Assembly: GCA_027382625.1 (NCBI GenBank)
Contig: JAJKFJ010022785.1
Span: forward strand, 221,590-285,589
Reading direction: 5' to 3'
Length of the DNA: 64,000 bases
Origin: Tetmemena sp. SeJ-2015
Taxonomy: Eukaryota; Ciliophora; Spirotrichea; Sporadotrichida; Oxytrichidae
Part shown: positions 54,593 to 63,400 of the stretch, one piece after another
Position numbering within the stretch: the stretch's first letter is position 1
Layout of the letters: every line of letters begins with the position of its first letter
Position numbers and translations under genes: made by a program
Notes under the pieces: generated by a model
Told to the model about the DNA's origin: nothing
Seen by the model: only the letters and a program-made list of their open reading frames with translations
Databases searched by the model: none

Positions 54593-55216
54593 ATGAATCC
54601 TCCCCCACCCCTAATCGTCCGCCACCTGGGTCGCCGCGACTACGCGGAGATTTTCGAGGAGCAGCGCGCGTTCACCGACGGGCGCGGGCCGGATACGGCC
54701 GACGAGCTGTGGTTCCTGGAGCATGATCCGGTATTCACCCAGGGGCAGGCCGGCAAGCCCGAGCACCTGCTGATGCCGGGTGATATCCCGGTGGTGCAGT
54801 CGGACCGTGGCGGCCAGGTGACCTACCACGGGCCGGGGCAGATCGTGGTCTACCTGCTGATGGACCTGCGTCGCCTGGGGTATTCGATCCGCCCGCTGGT
54901 GACGCGGATCGAGCAGTCTCTGGTCGATACCCTGGCGGCCTACGGCATTGCCGCCAATGCCGATCCGCAGGCCCCGGGGGTCTACGTGGACGGGGCCAAG
55001 ATCGCCTCCCTGGGGCTGCGCGTGCGCCAGGGCTGCAGCTACCACGGCCTGTCGCTCAACGTGGACATGGACCTGGAGCCGTTTTCGCGCATCAATCCCT
55101 GTGGCTACCAGGGTTTGCGCATGGTCCAGGTGCGTGAACTGGGCGGGCCGGCGGACTTGTCCGTGGTGGCAGCCGAACTCGAAAAGCACTTGCGTTTGCG
55201 ATTATCCCCCCCATAA
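54593..55216 (+). CDS. lipB: Octanoyltransferase LipB
   Basis: Transfers octanoyl from acyl carrier protein to lipoyl domains, the first step of protein lipoylation. The 207-residue protein has the family motifs [39 protein letters not shown] with the catalytic Lys, and NPCGYQG with the active-site Cys. No lipA follows; instead there is a 388-bp gap with a large palindrome. Confidence 0.95.
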   Translation: MNPPPPLIVRHLGRRDYAEIFEEQRAFTDGRGPDTADELWFLEHDPVFTQGQAGKPEHLLMPGDIPVVQSDRGGQVTYHGPGQIVVYLLMDLRRLGYSIRPLVTRIEQSLVDTLAAYGIAANADPQAPGVYVDGAKIASLGLRVRQGCSYHGLSLNVDMDLEPFSRINPCGYQGLRMVQVRELGGPADLSVVAAELEKHLRLRLSPP

Positions 55217-55481
55217 AGGGCCTACCCGGCCTTTCCCGGTCGCTGCGACGGAGGCCGGTTTGGTGCAGGGCTATGTCCCGGGGCGCGCGGTGTACTCGAC
55301 GTACATAAGCGACCCGGGACGCCGCCCTGCGCCAAACCGGCCCCGCCCTTCGGGTGCCCCCGTATTTGCCGCCATGCTGTGTTGCTCGTCGGTTATTTGG
55401 AACCACCAAACGCCCTCCTCGCGTCGTGCCTGGCGGCAAATACGGGGGCATCGCAGCGATCGGGAAAGGCCGGGTAGGCCC
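55216..55481. repeat. Multi-stem palindromic element (cloverleaf-like), 266 bp
   Basis: Outer arms 55216-55247 and 55450-55481 are inverted repeats matching at 31 of 32 positions. Between them are two separate hairpins: 55252-55270 with 55323-55341 (18 of 19, enclosing a further GTCCCGGG/CCCGGGAC stem at 55274-55319), and 55356-55372 with 55431-55447 (17 of 17). No protein frame is convincing. It could be a non-autonomous mobile element, a REP-type repeat or a structured RNA. Confidence 0.75.
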
Positions 55482-55604
55482 TAAAAGGGGTGTGACGCAG
55501 GTCCGTTATAGCGGTCCGACCTACCCGGTCTGGGCTAAAATGGCCCCACCGCAATGCAGCCATGGCCGTGAACCGAACGGCGGTGACAGCATCCAAGAAC
55601 AAAT
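55482..55604. other. mlaF upstream region
   Basis: Contains CGACCTACCCGGTCTGGGC (55515-55533), similar to part of the outer arm of the palindrome just upstream. No clear promoter boxes recognised. Confidence 0.4.
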
Positions 55605-56429
55605 ATGACGACTCCCACCCCACAAGCGGACGATGTGCTGGTACGCGTGCGTGGCCTGTCCTTCGGCTACGGCAGCCGCGTGATCTATGACGGCATCGAC
55701 GTCGACATCCCGCGCGGCAAGGTCACGGCCATCATGGGCCCCTCGGGCACCGGCAAGACCACGCTACTGCGCCTGATCGGCGGTCAATGGCAGCCCGGCG
55801 CCGGCACCGTGGCCTTCGACGGCACCGACGTGCACCAACTCAAGCGGCGCGAGCTCTACGCGCTGCGCAAGCGCATGGGCATGCTGTTCCAGAACGGCGC
55901 CCTGCTGACCGACCTCAACGTCTTCGACAACGTCGCCTACCCGCTGCGCGAGCACACCAAGCTGCCGGAGTCGATCATCCGCGACCTGGTGCTGATGAAG
56001 CTGCAGGCCGTGGGCCTGCGCGGCGCGCGCGACCTGTGGGTGTCGCAGCTGTCCGGCGGCATGGCGCGGCGCGTGGCGCTGGCCCGCGCGCTGGCGCTGG
56101 ACCCGGAAATGGTCATGTACGACGAACCCTTCGCCGGCCAGGACCCGATCACCATGGGCGTGCTGATGCGCCTGATCCGCACGCTCAACGACGCGCTGGG
56201 CCTGACCTCCATCGTGGTGTCGCACGACATCCAGGAGGTGCTGTCGATCGCCGACCAGGCCTACGTGATCGCCAACGGCAAGATCGCCGCGCACGGCACG
56301 CCCGCCGAACTGCGCGCGCATGCCTCGCCCTGGGTGCAGCAGTTCCTGAGTGGCGCCGACGACGGCCCGGTGAGCTTCCACGCCAAGGCGCCGGACTACT
56401 TCGCCGACCTGATGGGAGCCGCCAAGTGA
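55605..56429 (+). CDS. mlaF: Phospholipid ABC transporter ATP-binding protein MlaF
   Basis: ATPase of the MlaFEDB complex in the inner membrane, moving phospholipids between the membranes. Walker A is GPSGTGKTT, the signature [15 protein letters not shown], Walker [13 protein letters not shown] and the switch VVSHD. 274 residues, full length. Its stop overlaps the GTG start of mlaE. Confidence 0.95.
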   Translation: MTTPTPQADDVLVRVRGLSFGYGSRVIYDGIDVDIPRGKVTAIMGPSGTGKTTLLRLIGGQWQPGAGTVAFDGTDVHQLKRRELYALRKRMGMLFQNGALLTDLNVFDNVAYPLREHTKLPESIIRDLVLMKLQAVGLRGARDLWVSQLSGGMARRVALARALALDPEMVMYDEPFAGQDPITMGVLMRLIRTLNDALGLTSIVVSHDIQEVLSIADQAYVIANGKIAAHGTPAELRAHASPWVQQFLSGADDGPVSFHAKAPDYFADLMGAAK

Positions 56430-57190
56430 CCGCCGCCGTCGAAATCATCGCCAGGTTCCTCGCCGGACTGGGCCGTGCGCAGTTCTTCCTGCTGAGCATC
56501 CTCGGCGGCCCGGCGGCGCTGGCGCGCCCGCGCCTGGTGATCCAGCAACTCTACATGGTCGGCGCGCTGTCGCTGATCATCATCGTCATCTCCGGCAGCT
56601 TCATCGGCATGGTGCTGGCGCTGCAGGGCTACCGCACGCTGGTGCGCTTCGGCGCCGAGGATTCGCTGGGCGTGCTGGTGACGCTGTCGATCATCCGCGA
56701 GCTGGGTCCGGTGGTGACCGCCCTGCTGTTCGCCGGCCGCGCCGGCTCGGCCCTGGCGGCGGAAATCGGCCTGATGAAGGCCACCGACCAGCTGTCGGCC
56801 ATGGAGATGATGGCCACCGACCCGATCAAGCGCGTCATTGCGCCGCGCTTCGTCGCCGGCGTGATCGCGGTGCCGCTGCTGACGGCGATCTTCTGCGTGA
56901 TGGCGATCGGCATCGCCGGCGGCCACGCCATCGGCGTGGACCTGCTGGGCGTGGACGCCGGCAGCTACTGGTCGCAGATCCGCTCCAGCACCGAGATCGC
57001 TGACATCCAGCAGATGCTGATCAAGGCCGGCGTCTTCGGCTTCACCGTCAGCTGGATCGCGGTCTACCAGGGCTACCATGCCGCCCCGACCTCCGAAGGC
57101 GTCTCGCGCGCCACCACCAGCACGGTGGTGGTGTCCTCCCTGGCAATCCTGGCCCTGGACTTCGTTTTGACGGCGTTCATGTTCCGTTAA
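56426..57190 (+). CDS. mlaE: Phospholipid ABC transporter permease MlaE
   Basis: Inner-membrane permease of the Mla system. A GTG start at 56426 is inferred from overlap with mlaF and yields 254 residues, the usual length. Seen: [40 protein letters not shown] and [20 protein letters not shown], with IRELGP being the family's coupling-helix motif. Longer upstream frames overlapping mlaF are shadows. Confidence 0.93.
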   Translation: MTAAVEIIARFLAGLGRAQFFLLSILGGPAALARPRLVIQQLYMVGALSLIIIVISGSFIGMVLALQGYRTLVRFGAEDSLGVLVTLSIIRELGPVVTALLFAGRAGSALAAEIGLMKATDQLSAMEMMATDPIKRVIAPRFVAGVIAVPLLTAIFCVMAIGIAGGHAIGVDLLGVDAGSYWSQIRSSTEIADIQQMLIKAGVFGFTVSWIAVYQGYHAAPTSEGVSRATTSTVVVSSLAILALDFVLTAFMFR

Positions 57191-57220
57191 ACCGTCCCCG
57201 AATACGTTAGAGCACAAGAC

Positions 57221-57715
57221 ATGCAATCGAGAGCGCTGGAAATACTGGTTGGGCTGTTCGTCTGCCTCGGCGTGGCCGCGGTTTTCGTCCTCACCTTCCG
57301 GGTGGCAAGCCTGGATACGGTGGGCCGCGGTGACGGTTACCGGGTCACCGCGATGTTCGAGAACATCGGCGGGCTGAAGGTCGGTTCGGCGGTGACGCTG
57401 TCGGGCGTCAAGGTCGGGCGGGTGCAGAACATCGCCATCGACCCGGATACCTTCGAGGCGGTAGCCACGCTGGTCATCAGCCAGGCCTACAGCACGCTGC
57501 CGGAAGACAGCTCGGCCAAAATCCTGACCGCGGGCCTGCTCGGCGAGCAGTACATCGGCCTGGAGATCGGCGGTGCGGAAGAGGTGCTGAAGGAAGGCAG
57601 CCGCATCAAGTCGACCCAGTCGGCGCTGGTTCTCGAGAACCTGATCGGGCAGTTCCTCACCAACATGGCCTCGCGCAGCAATGACGAGGGCAACGCGGCA
57701 CGGAAGCAGGAGTAA
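57221..57715 (+). CDS. mlaD: MCE-domain substrate-binding protein MlaD
   Basis: Anchored by one N-terminal helix (LEILVGLFVCLGVAAVFVLT); the MCE domain (FENIGGLKVGSAVTLSGVKV, GRVQNIAI) forms the periplasmic hexamer that passes lipid to MlaC. 164 residues; followed by mlaC after 6 bp. Confidence 0.95.
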   Translation: MQSRALEILVGLFVCLGVAAVFVLTFRVASLDTVGRGDGYRVTAMFENIGGLKVGSAVTLSGVKVGRVQNIAIDPDTFEAVATLVISQAYSTLPEDSSAKILTAGLLGEQYIGLEIGGAEEVLKEGSRIKSTQSALVLENLIGQFLTNMASRSNDEGNAARKQE

Positions 57716-57721
57716 GCAGTC

Positions 57722-58366
57722 ATGATCAAGCAATGGATGACCGGTATCGTCGCAGCGCTGGGCCTGACCCTGGCCGCCCATGCCGTGGCCGCGCCCAAGG
57801 CGCCGGACGAGACGCTGAAGGCGGCCGTGGCCGAGATTCAGGACCTGCTGGCCAAGAACCACGTGAAGTACAAGGCCGACAAGCCGAGCTACTTCAAGAT
57901 GGTGGACGAGAAGATCGTCCCCCACTTCGACGTGCCGTACATCGCCCGCAGCGTGCTGGCCCGCAACTGGAAGACCGCCACCCCGGAGCAGCAGACGCGC
58001 TTCCAGGAGGCCTTCAAGAACATGCTGATCCGCTCCTACGCGGACGCCATGCTGGAGAACTACGACTCGGTGAAGGTGGAGTGGAAGCCGGTGCGCATGG
58101 CGGACGGCGCCACCGATGCCACCGTCAACACCAGCCTGCTGCGCAACGGCAAGCCGCCGGTGGGCATCGGCTTCTCGATGCGCCTGGTCAGCGATGACTG
58201 GAAGATCACCGACATCACCATCGAGAACCTGTCGCTGGTGCAGAACTTCCGCGGCCAGTTCTCCTCGGAGTTGAAGAAGAGCGACCTGAACAGCCTGCTC
58301 GCACGCATGGAAGGCGGCCAGTTCAGCACCGATACGCCCAAGTCGGGCGGAGCGGCGCAGAAGTGA
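57722..58366 (+). CDS. mlaC: Periplasmic phospholipid-binding protein MlaC
   Basis: Shuttles phospholipid between MlaA and MlaFEDB. Signal peptide GIVAALGLTLAAHAVAA; family features YIARSVLARNWKTATPEQ and GKPPVGIGFSMRL then DWKITDITIENLS. 214 residues. The stop overlaps the GTG start of mlaB. Confidence 0.95.
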   Translation: MIKQWMTGIVAALGLTLAAHAVAAPKAPDETLKAAVAEIQDLLAKNHVKYKADKPSYFKMVDEKIVPHFDVPYIARSVLARNWKTATPEQQTRFQEAFKNMLIRSYADAMLENYDSVKVEWKPVRMADGATDATVNTSLLRNGKPPVGIGFSMRLVSDDWKITDITIENLSLVQNFRGQFSSELKKSDLNSLLARMEGGQFSTDTPKSGGAAQK

Positions 58367-58617
58367 GCGGCCTGCCGCAGCGGCTGGACCTGGCCAGCGT
58401 GCCAGGGCTGATGGCCCGCGCCGACGCGCTGGCCGCTAGCGGCACGCTGGACCTGTCCGGCGTGCGGGAAGTGGACAGCGCCGGGGTGGCTTTCCTGGTG
58501 GAATTGCAGCGGCGTGCGCAGCGGCAGCAGCGCACGCTGGCCTTCAGCGGCGCCGGCGAAAGCCTGCGCCGGCTGGCGGCATTCTTCGAAGTGGACACGC
58601 TGCTGAAACTGGCTTGA
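58363..58617 (+). CDS. mlaB: STAS-domain protein MlaB
   Basis: Small cytosolic STAS protein that stabilises MlaF. The 84-residue frame starts with GTG at 58363 and has GTLDLSGVREVDSAGVAFLV, the STAS core with the Asp-Ser pair, and a C-terminal FFEVDTLLKLA helix. Confidence 0.9.
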   Translation: MSGLPQRLDLASVPGLMARADALAASGTLDLSGVREVDSAGVAFLVELQRRAQRQQRTLAFSGAGESLRRLAAFFEVDTLLKLA

Positions 58618-58647
58618 CGTGGTAAGGGCCGCGGGGGGCGGCGAGCG

Positions 58648-59361
58648 ATGCGTATCCAACTGATTGCCATGGCGGGGCTGCTGCTGGCGGGCTGCGCCCA
58701 CAGCCCCAGCTACGATCCGCAGGACCCGCTGGAGCCGGTCAACCGCAAGGTCTACGCCTTCAACCTGAAGGTGGACCAGTACGTGGCCAAGCCGCTGGCG
58801 CAGGGCTACGTTGCCGCCACGCCGCCGGAATTCCGCACCGGCATCCACAACTTCCTGGACAACCTGGTCTACGTGCGGGTGATCGCCAACGACCTGCTGC
58901 AGGCCAAGTTCAAGCAGGCGGGCCTGGACACCACCCGCTTCCTGATGAACACGACCTTCGGCCTGGCCGGCTTCCTGGACCCGGCGACGATGGTGGGCCT
59001 GGAGCGCCGCAACGAGGACTTCGGCCAGACCCTGGGGCACTGGGGCGTGGGCCAGGGTTGGTACCTGATGCTGCCCTTCCTGGGCCCCAGCACCAATCGT
59101 GATCTGTTGGGACAGGGGGGAGACTACTTCACCAATCCCCTGCAATACGCCGAGGTGCACGATCGGGTGAGCCTGGGCTACAACGGCTTGAAGCTGGTCG
59201 ATACCCGGGCCAGCCTGCTGGGCAGCGAGGGCCTGCTGGAGCAGCAGCTCGATCCCTATGTCTTCGTACGCGGCCTCTACCTGCAGCGCCGCCAGAGCCT
59301 GGTCTACGACGGCAACCCGCCGCCGGAAGACGACTTCGACGACGAAGACGACAGCGGCTAA
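58648..59361 (+). CDS. mlaA: Outer-membrane lipoprotein MlaA (VacJ)
   Basis: Removes phospholipid from the outer leaflet of the outer membrane and hands it to MlaC. The lipobox LLLAGC follows a short signal; family motifs DPLEPVNRKVYAFNLKVD, GIHNFLDNLVYVRVIANDLL, LGHWGVGQGWYLMLPFLGPS are present, with an acidic tail. Last gene of the mla operon; a long hairpin follows. Confidence 0.95.
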   Translation: MRIQLIAMAGLLLAGCAHSPSYDPQDPLEPVNRKVYAFNLKVDQYVAKPLAQGYVAATPPEFRTGIHNFLDNLVYVRVIANDLLQAKFKQAGLDTTRFLMNTTFGLAGFLDPATMVGLERRNEDFGQTLGHWGVGQGWYLMLPFLGPSTNRDLLGQGGDYFTNPLQYAEVHDRVSLGYNGLKLVDTRASLLGSEGLLEQQLDPYVFVRGLYLQRRQSLVYDGNPPPEDDFDDEDDSG

Positions 59362-59370
59362 CGCCGCTGC

Positions 59371-59440
59371 GGATAGTAGAGAGTAGTCAGTAGATAGCAG
59401 CCGGGTGGCTGCTACTGTCTACTGACTACTCTCTACTACC
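59371..59440. terminator. Long hairpin between convergent mlaA and araC-type genes
   Basis: Arms 59371-59402 and 59407-59440 pair over nearly their full length with small bulges (core GTAGAGAGTAGTCAGTAGA), loop GGGT. There is no clear U tract, so terminator function is inferred from position. Confidence 0.6.
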
Positions 59441-59455
59441 TGGAAGTCGCCCCCG

Positions 59456-60475
59456 CTACTCCTCCACACGCGCCATCCGCTGCCGGCGACTTTCCCGGTA
59501 CTGCACCGGGGTGATGCCGGACCAGCGCTTGAAGGCGCGGTAGAAGGTGCTGGGCTCGGAAAAGCCGGTCAGGTAGACGATGTTCTCGATCGGCTCGTCG
59601 GTGGAGCGCAGCAGCTTGCGCGCCAGGGCGTAGCGGAAGTCCGCCAGCACCTGGCTGAAGCTGGTGCCGGCCCGTGACAGCTCGAAACGCAGGCGGCGCG
59701 TCGGTACGCCCAGTTCCTTGGCCACGTCCTCCAGGTCGCACTTGTCCAGCTCCAGACGCTGGGAGAACACCTTGCGGATGCCCTCGATCAGGTCCTGGCG
59801 CTTGAGGTTGGACAGGCGCTTTTCGGCCAGCTCCTCGTGCAGCTTGAGCAGGTCCGGATCCCAGCGCGGCGAGCGGTAGGCCAGCAGCTGGGGGTCGAAC
59901 CAGATCTCGCTCTCCGGGGCGCCGAACTCCACCGGGCAGCCGAAGACCTTGTCGTAGTCGGCCTGGTCGATGCGGCGGTCGAAGCGCAGGCGCACCTTCA
60001 GGGGGGAGAAGTTGCGTTCGGTCACCGAGCGGGCGAAGGCGATCAGCTCGTACAGCACGCAGATCTCGGTGTGGCGCAGCTGCGGCGCGTCCAGCGCCCC
60101 GCCCTGCACCACCAGCCGCGAGCCGCGCTCGTCCTGGACGATGCGGACGTTCATGGCATCGCTGAGCAGGCGCAGGTACTTCAGGGAGCGGCCCACGCCC
60201 TCGCCCAGGGTCTGGCTGCTGAAGATCAGGTATTCCAGGACCTCGCCATGGAACACCGGCAGGTGCGGGCACAGGTGCAGGCCCACCTCCTGGTCACCGC
60301 TGACCTGCTCCACCACCTGCCAGAACAGGGTCTGCAGGGCGTGCTCGGTCCGGATCTCGCGCAGGGGCAGCTTTTCGGCGTGGTAGCCCAGCTGGCGGTA
60401 GATGGCGTCCACGTCCAGCCCGGCCTTGACCATCCCAACATGGATGATCTGGAGCAGTTGCCCCGAATCCTTCAT
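59456..60475 (-). CDS. AraC-family transcriptional regulator
   Basis: 339 residues. The N-terminal part (HVGMVKAGLDVDAIYRQLGY, HLCPHLPVFHGEVLEYLIFS) matches the arabinose-operon-like ligand domain of the OruR/ArgR type; the C-terminal part is the double helix-turn-helix: LEDVAKELGVPTRRLRFEL and IENIVYLTGFSEPSTFYRAF, ending GITPVQYRES. The effector is unknown; it may control the adjacent catabolic genes, which lie upstream on the same strand. Confidence 0.9.
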   Translation of the reverse strand: MKDSGQLLQIIHVGMVKAGLDVDAIYRQLGYHAEKLPLREIRTEHALQTLFWQVVEQVSGDQEVGLHLCPHLPVFHGEVLEYLIFSSQTLGEGVGRSLKYLRLLSDAMNVRIVQDERGSRLVVQGGALDAPQLRHTEICVLYELIAFARSVTERNFSPLKVRLRFDRRIDQADYDKVFGCPVEFGAPESEIWFDPQLLAYRSPRWDPDLLKLHEELAEKRLSNLKRQDLIEGIRKVFSQRLELDKCDLEDVAKELGVPTRRLRFELSRAGTSFSQVLADFRYALARKLLRSTDEPIENIVYLTGFSEPSTFYRAFKRWSGITPVQYRESRRQRMARVEE

Positions 60476-60804
60476 CGGCTCGTCTCTCCTGGAGGCTCTA
60501 TGTCGTAGGTCTTGGCCCTGCGGCCATTCTAGGTTTGCCGGGCCGGCAGTGTCACTTCTGCCATGCCGCGTCGATTCCAGTGTCCAATGGCAATGTTAGC
60601 CTGCCTTGGGGCAGGGCATAAGCACAGGCGGACAGACGGGCGCCCCTGAAGAGGGGGTGGCAACGGCAGGCAAGCTACCGCGCGGGGGCGCAGGACGGAG
60701 CCGATCAGCCCCCGGGGCGGGGGCTGTGGAGCCCGCCAGGGCTGCATCCTGGCGGAATCAGGCGGCCGGCAGCAGGGCCGGCGCCTGGAAGAGGCCTGGC
60801 CGGA
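60476..60804. other. Intergenic region with two GC-rich hairpins
   Basis: No gene. Perfect or near-perfect stems at 60708-60724 (GCCCCCG/CGGGGGC) and 60733-60755 (CCGCCAGG/CCTGGCGG) follow the 3' end of the luxR-type gene and may end its transcript; the rest should hold the araC-type promoter. Confidence 0.5.
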
Positions 60805-61074
60805 TCAGGCCGCTCGGGCGAGATAAAACTCCACCGCGCGGCGGCGGTTGCCCACGCCGAACTTGGAGTAGATGTTGCGCAGGTGATGCTTCACGGTGTT
60901 GATCGACACCTTGAGGGAGTCCGCGATCTCCTTGTCCATCATCTTGCGCGACAGGCAGTCCAGCACCTCGCGCTCACGCGGGGTCAGCGGCTCCGTCATC
61001 GGCATCGCCGGGCCGCCCATGCGGCCTGCGTCGGCCCGCAGGCTCCAGGAAGAAAGATTCGTATCCATGATCAA
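60805..61074 (-). CDS. Small LuxR-type (GerE) DNA-binding regulator
   Basis: 89 residues, essentially only the DNA-binding domain: LTPREREVLDCLSRKMMDKE, SINTVKHHLRNIYSKFGVGN. No receiver or ligand domain. The start overlaps the stop of the enoyl-CoA hydratase gene (ATGA), so it is co-translated with it and may autoregulate the catabolic operon. Confidence 0.85.
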   Translation of the reverse strand: MIMDTNLSSWSLRADAGRMGGPAMPMTEPLTPREREVLDCLSRKMMDKEIADSLKVSINTVKHHLRNIYSKFGVGNRRRAVEFYLARAA

Positions 61075-61871
61075 CGCCCCTTGAAGTTCGGCTTGCGCTT
61101 CTGCACGAAAGCCATCGCACCTTCCATGAAATCCCGGGATTGGCCGCAGTCACGCTGCAGGTCGCTCTCCAGGTCCAGCTGCTTGTCCAGCTCGTTCTCC
61201 GCGGCGGCGTGGATCGCGCGCTTGATGCGCTCGATGGCCACGGCCGGGCCTTCGGCCAGGCGCTGCGCCATGGCCATCACCGTGGGCATCAGCTGCTCGT
61301 CGTCCACCACGCTCCAGATCAGGCCCCACTCCTTGGCCTGCTCGGCCGAGAGCTTCTCGCCCATCAGGGCCAGGCCCATGGCGCGCTGCGGGCCGATGGC
61401 GCGCGGCAGGATCCAGGTGCCGCCGGCATCGGGAATCAGGCCGACGTTGACGAAGGCCTGCAGGAACGACGCGGAGCGCGCCGCCACGGTGAGGTCCGCC
61501 ATCAGCGCCAGGTTGGCACCGGCACCAGCGGCCACGCCGTTGACCGCCGAGATGATCGGCTTGGGTAGCTCGCGCATCTTCAGGATCAGCGGGTTGTAGT
61601 AACGGTCCAGCACGAAGCCGAGGTCGAGCCGGCCCTGCAGGTCCAGCGGCGGCTTGTCGCTGGTGGCGGCCAGGTCCGCGCCGGTGGAGAAGCCGCGGCC
61701 CTCGCCGGTCAGCACGATGGCACGCACAGCGCTGTCGGCCGCGGCCGCGTCAAAGGCCTGGCCCAGCTCCTCCATCAGCTCCAGCGTCATGGCGTTGAGC
61801 GCCTTGGGCCGGTTGAAGCTGATGACGGCGACGCCCTGCTCGATGCGGTACAGGATGTTCTTCAGATCCAT
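61071..61871 (-). CDS. Enoyl-CoA hydratase/isomerase family protein
   Basis: Crotonase fold, 266 residues. Seen: NRPKALNAMTLELMEEL, GRGFSTGADL, the oxyanion-hole stretch AVNGVAAGAGANLALMADL and FVNVGLIPDAGGTWILPRAI. The second catalytic position is Asp (IPDAGG) rather than the hydratase Glu, as in isomerase-type members such as PaaG; so it may be an epoxyphenylacetyl-CoA or enoyl-CoA isomerase. In an operon with an aldehyde dehydrogenase and a 3-hydroxyacyl-CoA dehydrogenase. Confidence 0.88.
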   Translation of the reverse strand: MDLKNILYRIEQGVAVISFNRPKALNAMTLELMEELGQAFDAAAADSAVRAIVLTGEGRGFSTGADLAATSDKPPLDLQGRLDLGFVLDRYYNPLILKMRELPKPIISAVNGVAAGAGANLALMADLTVAARSASFLQAFVNVGLIPDAGGTWILPRAIGPQRAMGLALMGEKLSAEQAKEWGLIWSVVDDEQLMPTVMAMAQRLAEGPAVAIERIKRAIHAAAENELDKQLDLESDLQRDCGQSRDFMEGAMAFVQKRKPNFKGR

Positions 61872-61887
61872 CGGGTGTTGATTCCGT

Positions 61888-63366
61888 TCAGAGGTTTTCG
61901 CGACGCGGGCGGTTGTGCAGCATGAATCCCAGCACCCAGGCGGCCAGCACGCCGAAGGGCGGGCGCAGGAACACGCTGGCCTTGGTCAGCTTGCTCATGA
62001 ACAGCACAGGCTTGAGATGCGAGAAGCGGTCGAAGCCGGCCTTGCCGTGATAGGCGCCGATGCCGCTGGCGCCGACCCCGCCGAACGGCAGGTTGTGCTG
62101 GATGGCGTGGTAGCCGCAGCCGTTAATGCTGACGCCGCCGGAGATGGTGCGCTTGAGTACGCGCTCCACGTCGGCGTCGCGGTTGCTGAAGAAGTACAGC
62201 GCCAGCGGACGCTCGCCCGCGTTGACGTGAGCCAGCGCCGAGTCCAGCGTCTTGTAGCCCAGCACCGGCAGCACCGGCCCGAAGATTTCCTCGCGGCACA
62301 GCGTGGTGTCGGTGGGGCAGTCCGACACCAGCGTCGGCGGGAACACGCGGTTGTCGGGCCCGAAGCTCTCGTTGGCCGGGTTGAAGGTTTCCACCTTGGC
62401 TCCCCTGCCCCGCGCCTCCTCGACCCAGTCCGACAGGCGCGTCCAGTCGCTCTTGATCAGCACGCGGCCGTAGTCCTGGTTGTCCACCAGCTTCGGGTAG
62501 AACGCCTTGATCGCGTTGCGCGCATGCTGCAGGAACTCCGGGACCGAGGCCTCCGGCACCATGGCGTAGTCACCGGTGACGCAGGTCTGGCCGGCGTTGA
62601 GGAACTTGGTCTGGACGATGGTCTCGGCCGCCGTCTTGAGGTCATAGCCCTCGCCGACGATCGCCGGGCACTTGCCGCCCAGCTCCAGCGTGACCGGCAC
62701 CAGGTTCTCGGCGGCGTCGCGCATGATCAGCTTGCCCACGCGCGTGGAGCCGGTGAACACCAGATGGTCGAAGGGCAGCTTGGAGAACTGCTTGGCCACG
62801 CTGCTGTCGCCGGTGACCACCGCCACCACTTCTTCCTGGTACAGGCTGGAGATGATCTGCCGCATCAGCTCGGTGCTGCGCGGCGTCAGGCTGGACGGCT
62901 TCATCATCACGTGGTTGCCGGCCGCGATGGCGCCCACCACCGGCGACAGGGTCGTCATCACCGGATAGTTGTAGGCACCGATCACGCCGATCACGCCCAG
63001 CGGCTGAGGCATCAGGCAGGCGCGGCTCGGCAGGAACTGCCAGTTGGCCGAGACGCGGCGGCGGCGCATCCACGACTTGAGCTTCGCTTGCGCGTAGCGC
63101 AGGTCGTCGATCACCACGAACAGTTCCAGCAGCGACTCCTGGCGCGCACGGCCGCCGAAGTCGGCGGCCATGGCGTCGGCCAGGGCCAGGCGCTGGTCCA
63201 TCAGCGCCTGTTCCAGCTTGCGCAGCATCTCGCGGCGCTCGGCCAGCGAGGAGGGCTCGCCCCGCGCGTTGAATGCCGCGCGCTGGCGGGCCAGCAGGCC
63301 CGCCAGGGGATTGTCGCTACCCGCGAGGGGCACCACGTGGGTGAACGATTCGGCAACGGCAGACAT
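61888..63366 (-). CDS. Aldehyde dehydrogenase, coniferyl-aldehyde-dehydrogenase type
   Basis: 492 residues of the NAD(P)-dependent ALDH family. Cofactor and catalytic motifs: GVIGVIGAYNYPVMTTLSPV, VFTGSTRVGKLIMRDAAENL, the general base in LELGGKCPAIV and the nucleophile in NAGQTCVTGDY. The absence of a long N-terminal domain, LLELFVVIDDLRYAQAKLKSWMRRR and the membrane-like C-terminal segment (FLRPPFGVLAAWVLGFML) resemble coniferyl-aldehyde/fatty-aldehyde dehydrogenases. It probably oxidises an aldehyde intermediate to its acid. Confidence 0.88.
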   Translation of the reverse strand: MSAVAESFTHVVPLAGSDNPLAGLLARQRAAFNARGEPSSLAERREMLRKLEQALMDQRLALADAMAADFGGRARQESLLELFVVIDDLRYAQAKLKSWMRRRRVSANWQFLPSRACLMPQPLGVIGVIGAYNYPVMTTLSPVVGAIAAGNHVMMKPSSLTPRSTELMRQIISSLYQEEVVAVVTGDSSVAKQFSKLPFDHLVFTGSTRVGKLIMRDAAENLVPVTLELGGKCPAIVGEGYDLKTAAETIVQTKFLNAGQTCVTGDYAMVPEASVPEFLQHARNAIKAFYPKLVDNQDYGRVLIKSDWTRLSDWVEEARGRGAKVETFNPANESFGPDNRVFPPTLVSDCPTDTTLCREEIFGPVLPVLGYKTLDSALAHVNAGERPLALYFFSNRDADVERVLKRTISGGVSINGCGYHAIQHNLPFGGVGASGIGAYHGKAGFDRFSHLKPVLFMSKLTKASVFLRPPFGVLAAWVLGFMLHNRPRRENL

Positions 63367-63400
63367 GGGACAGCTCCTCCTGCTGGAACGAGACGGGCTT

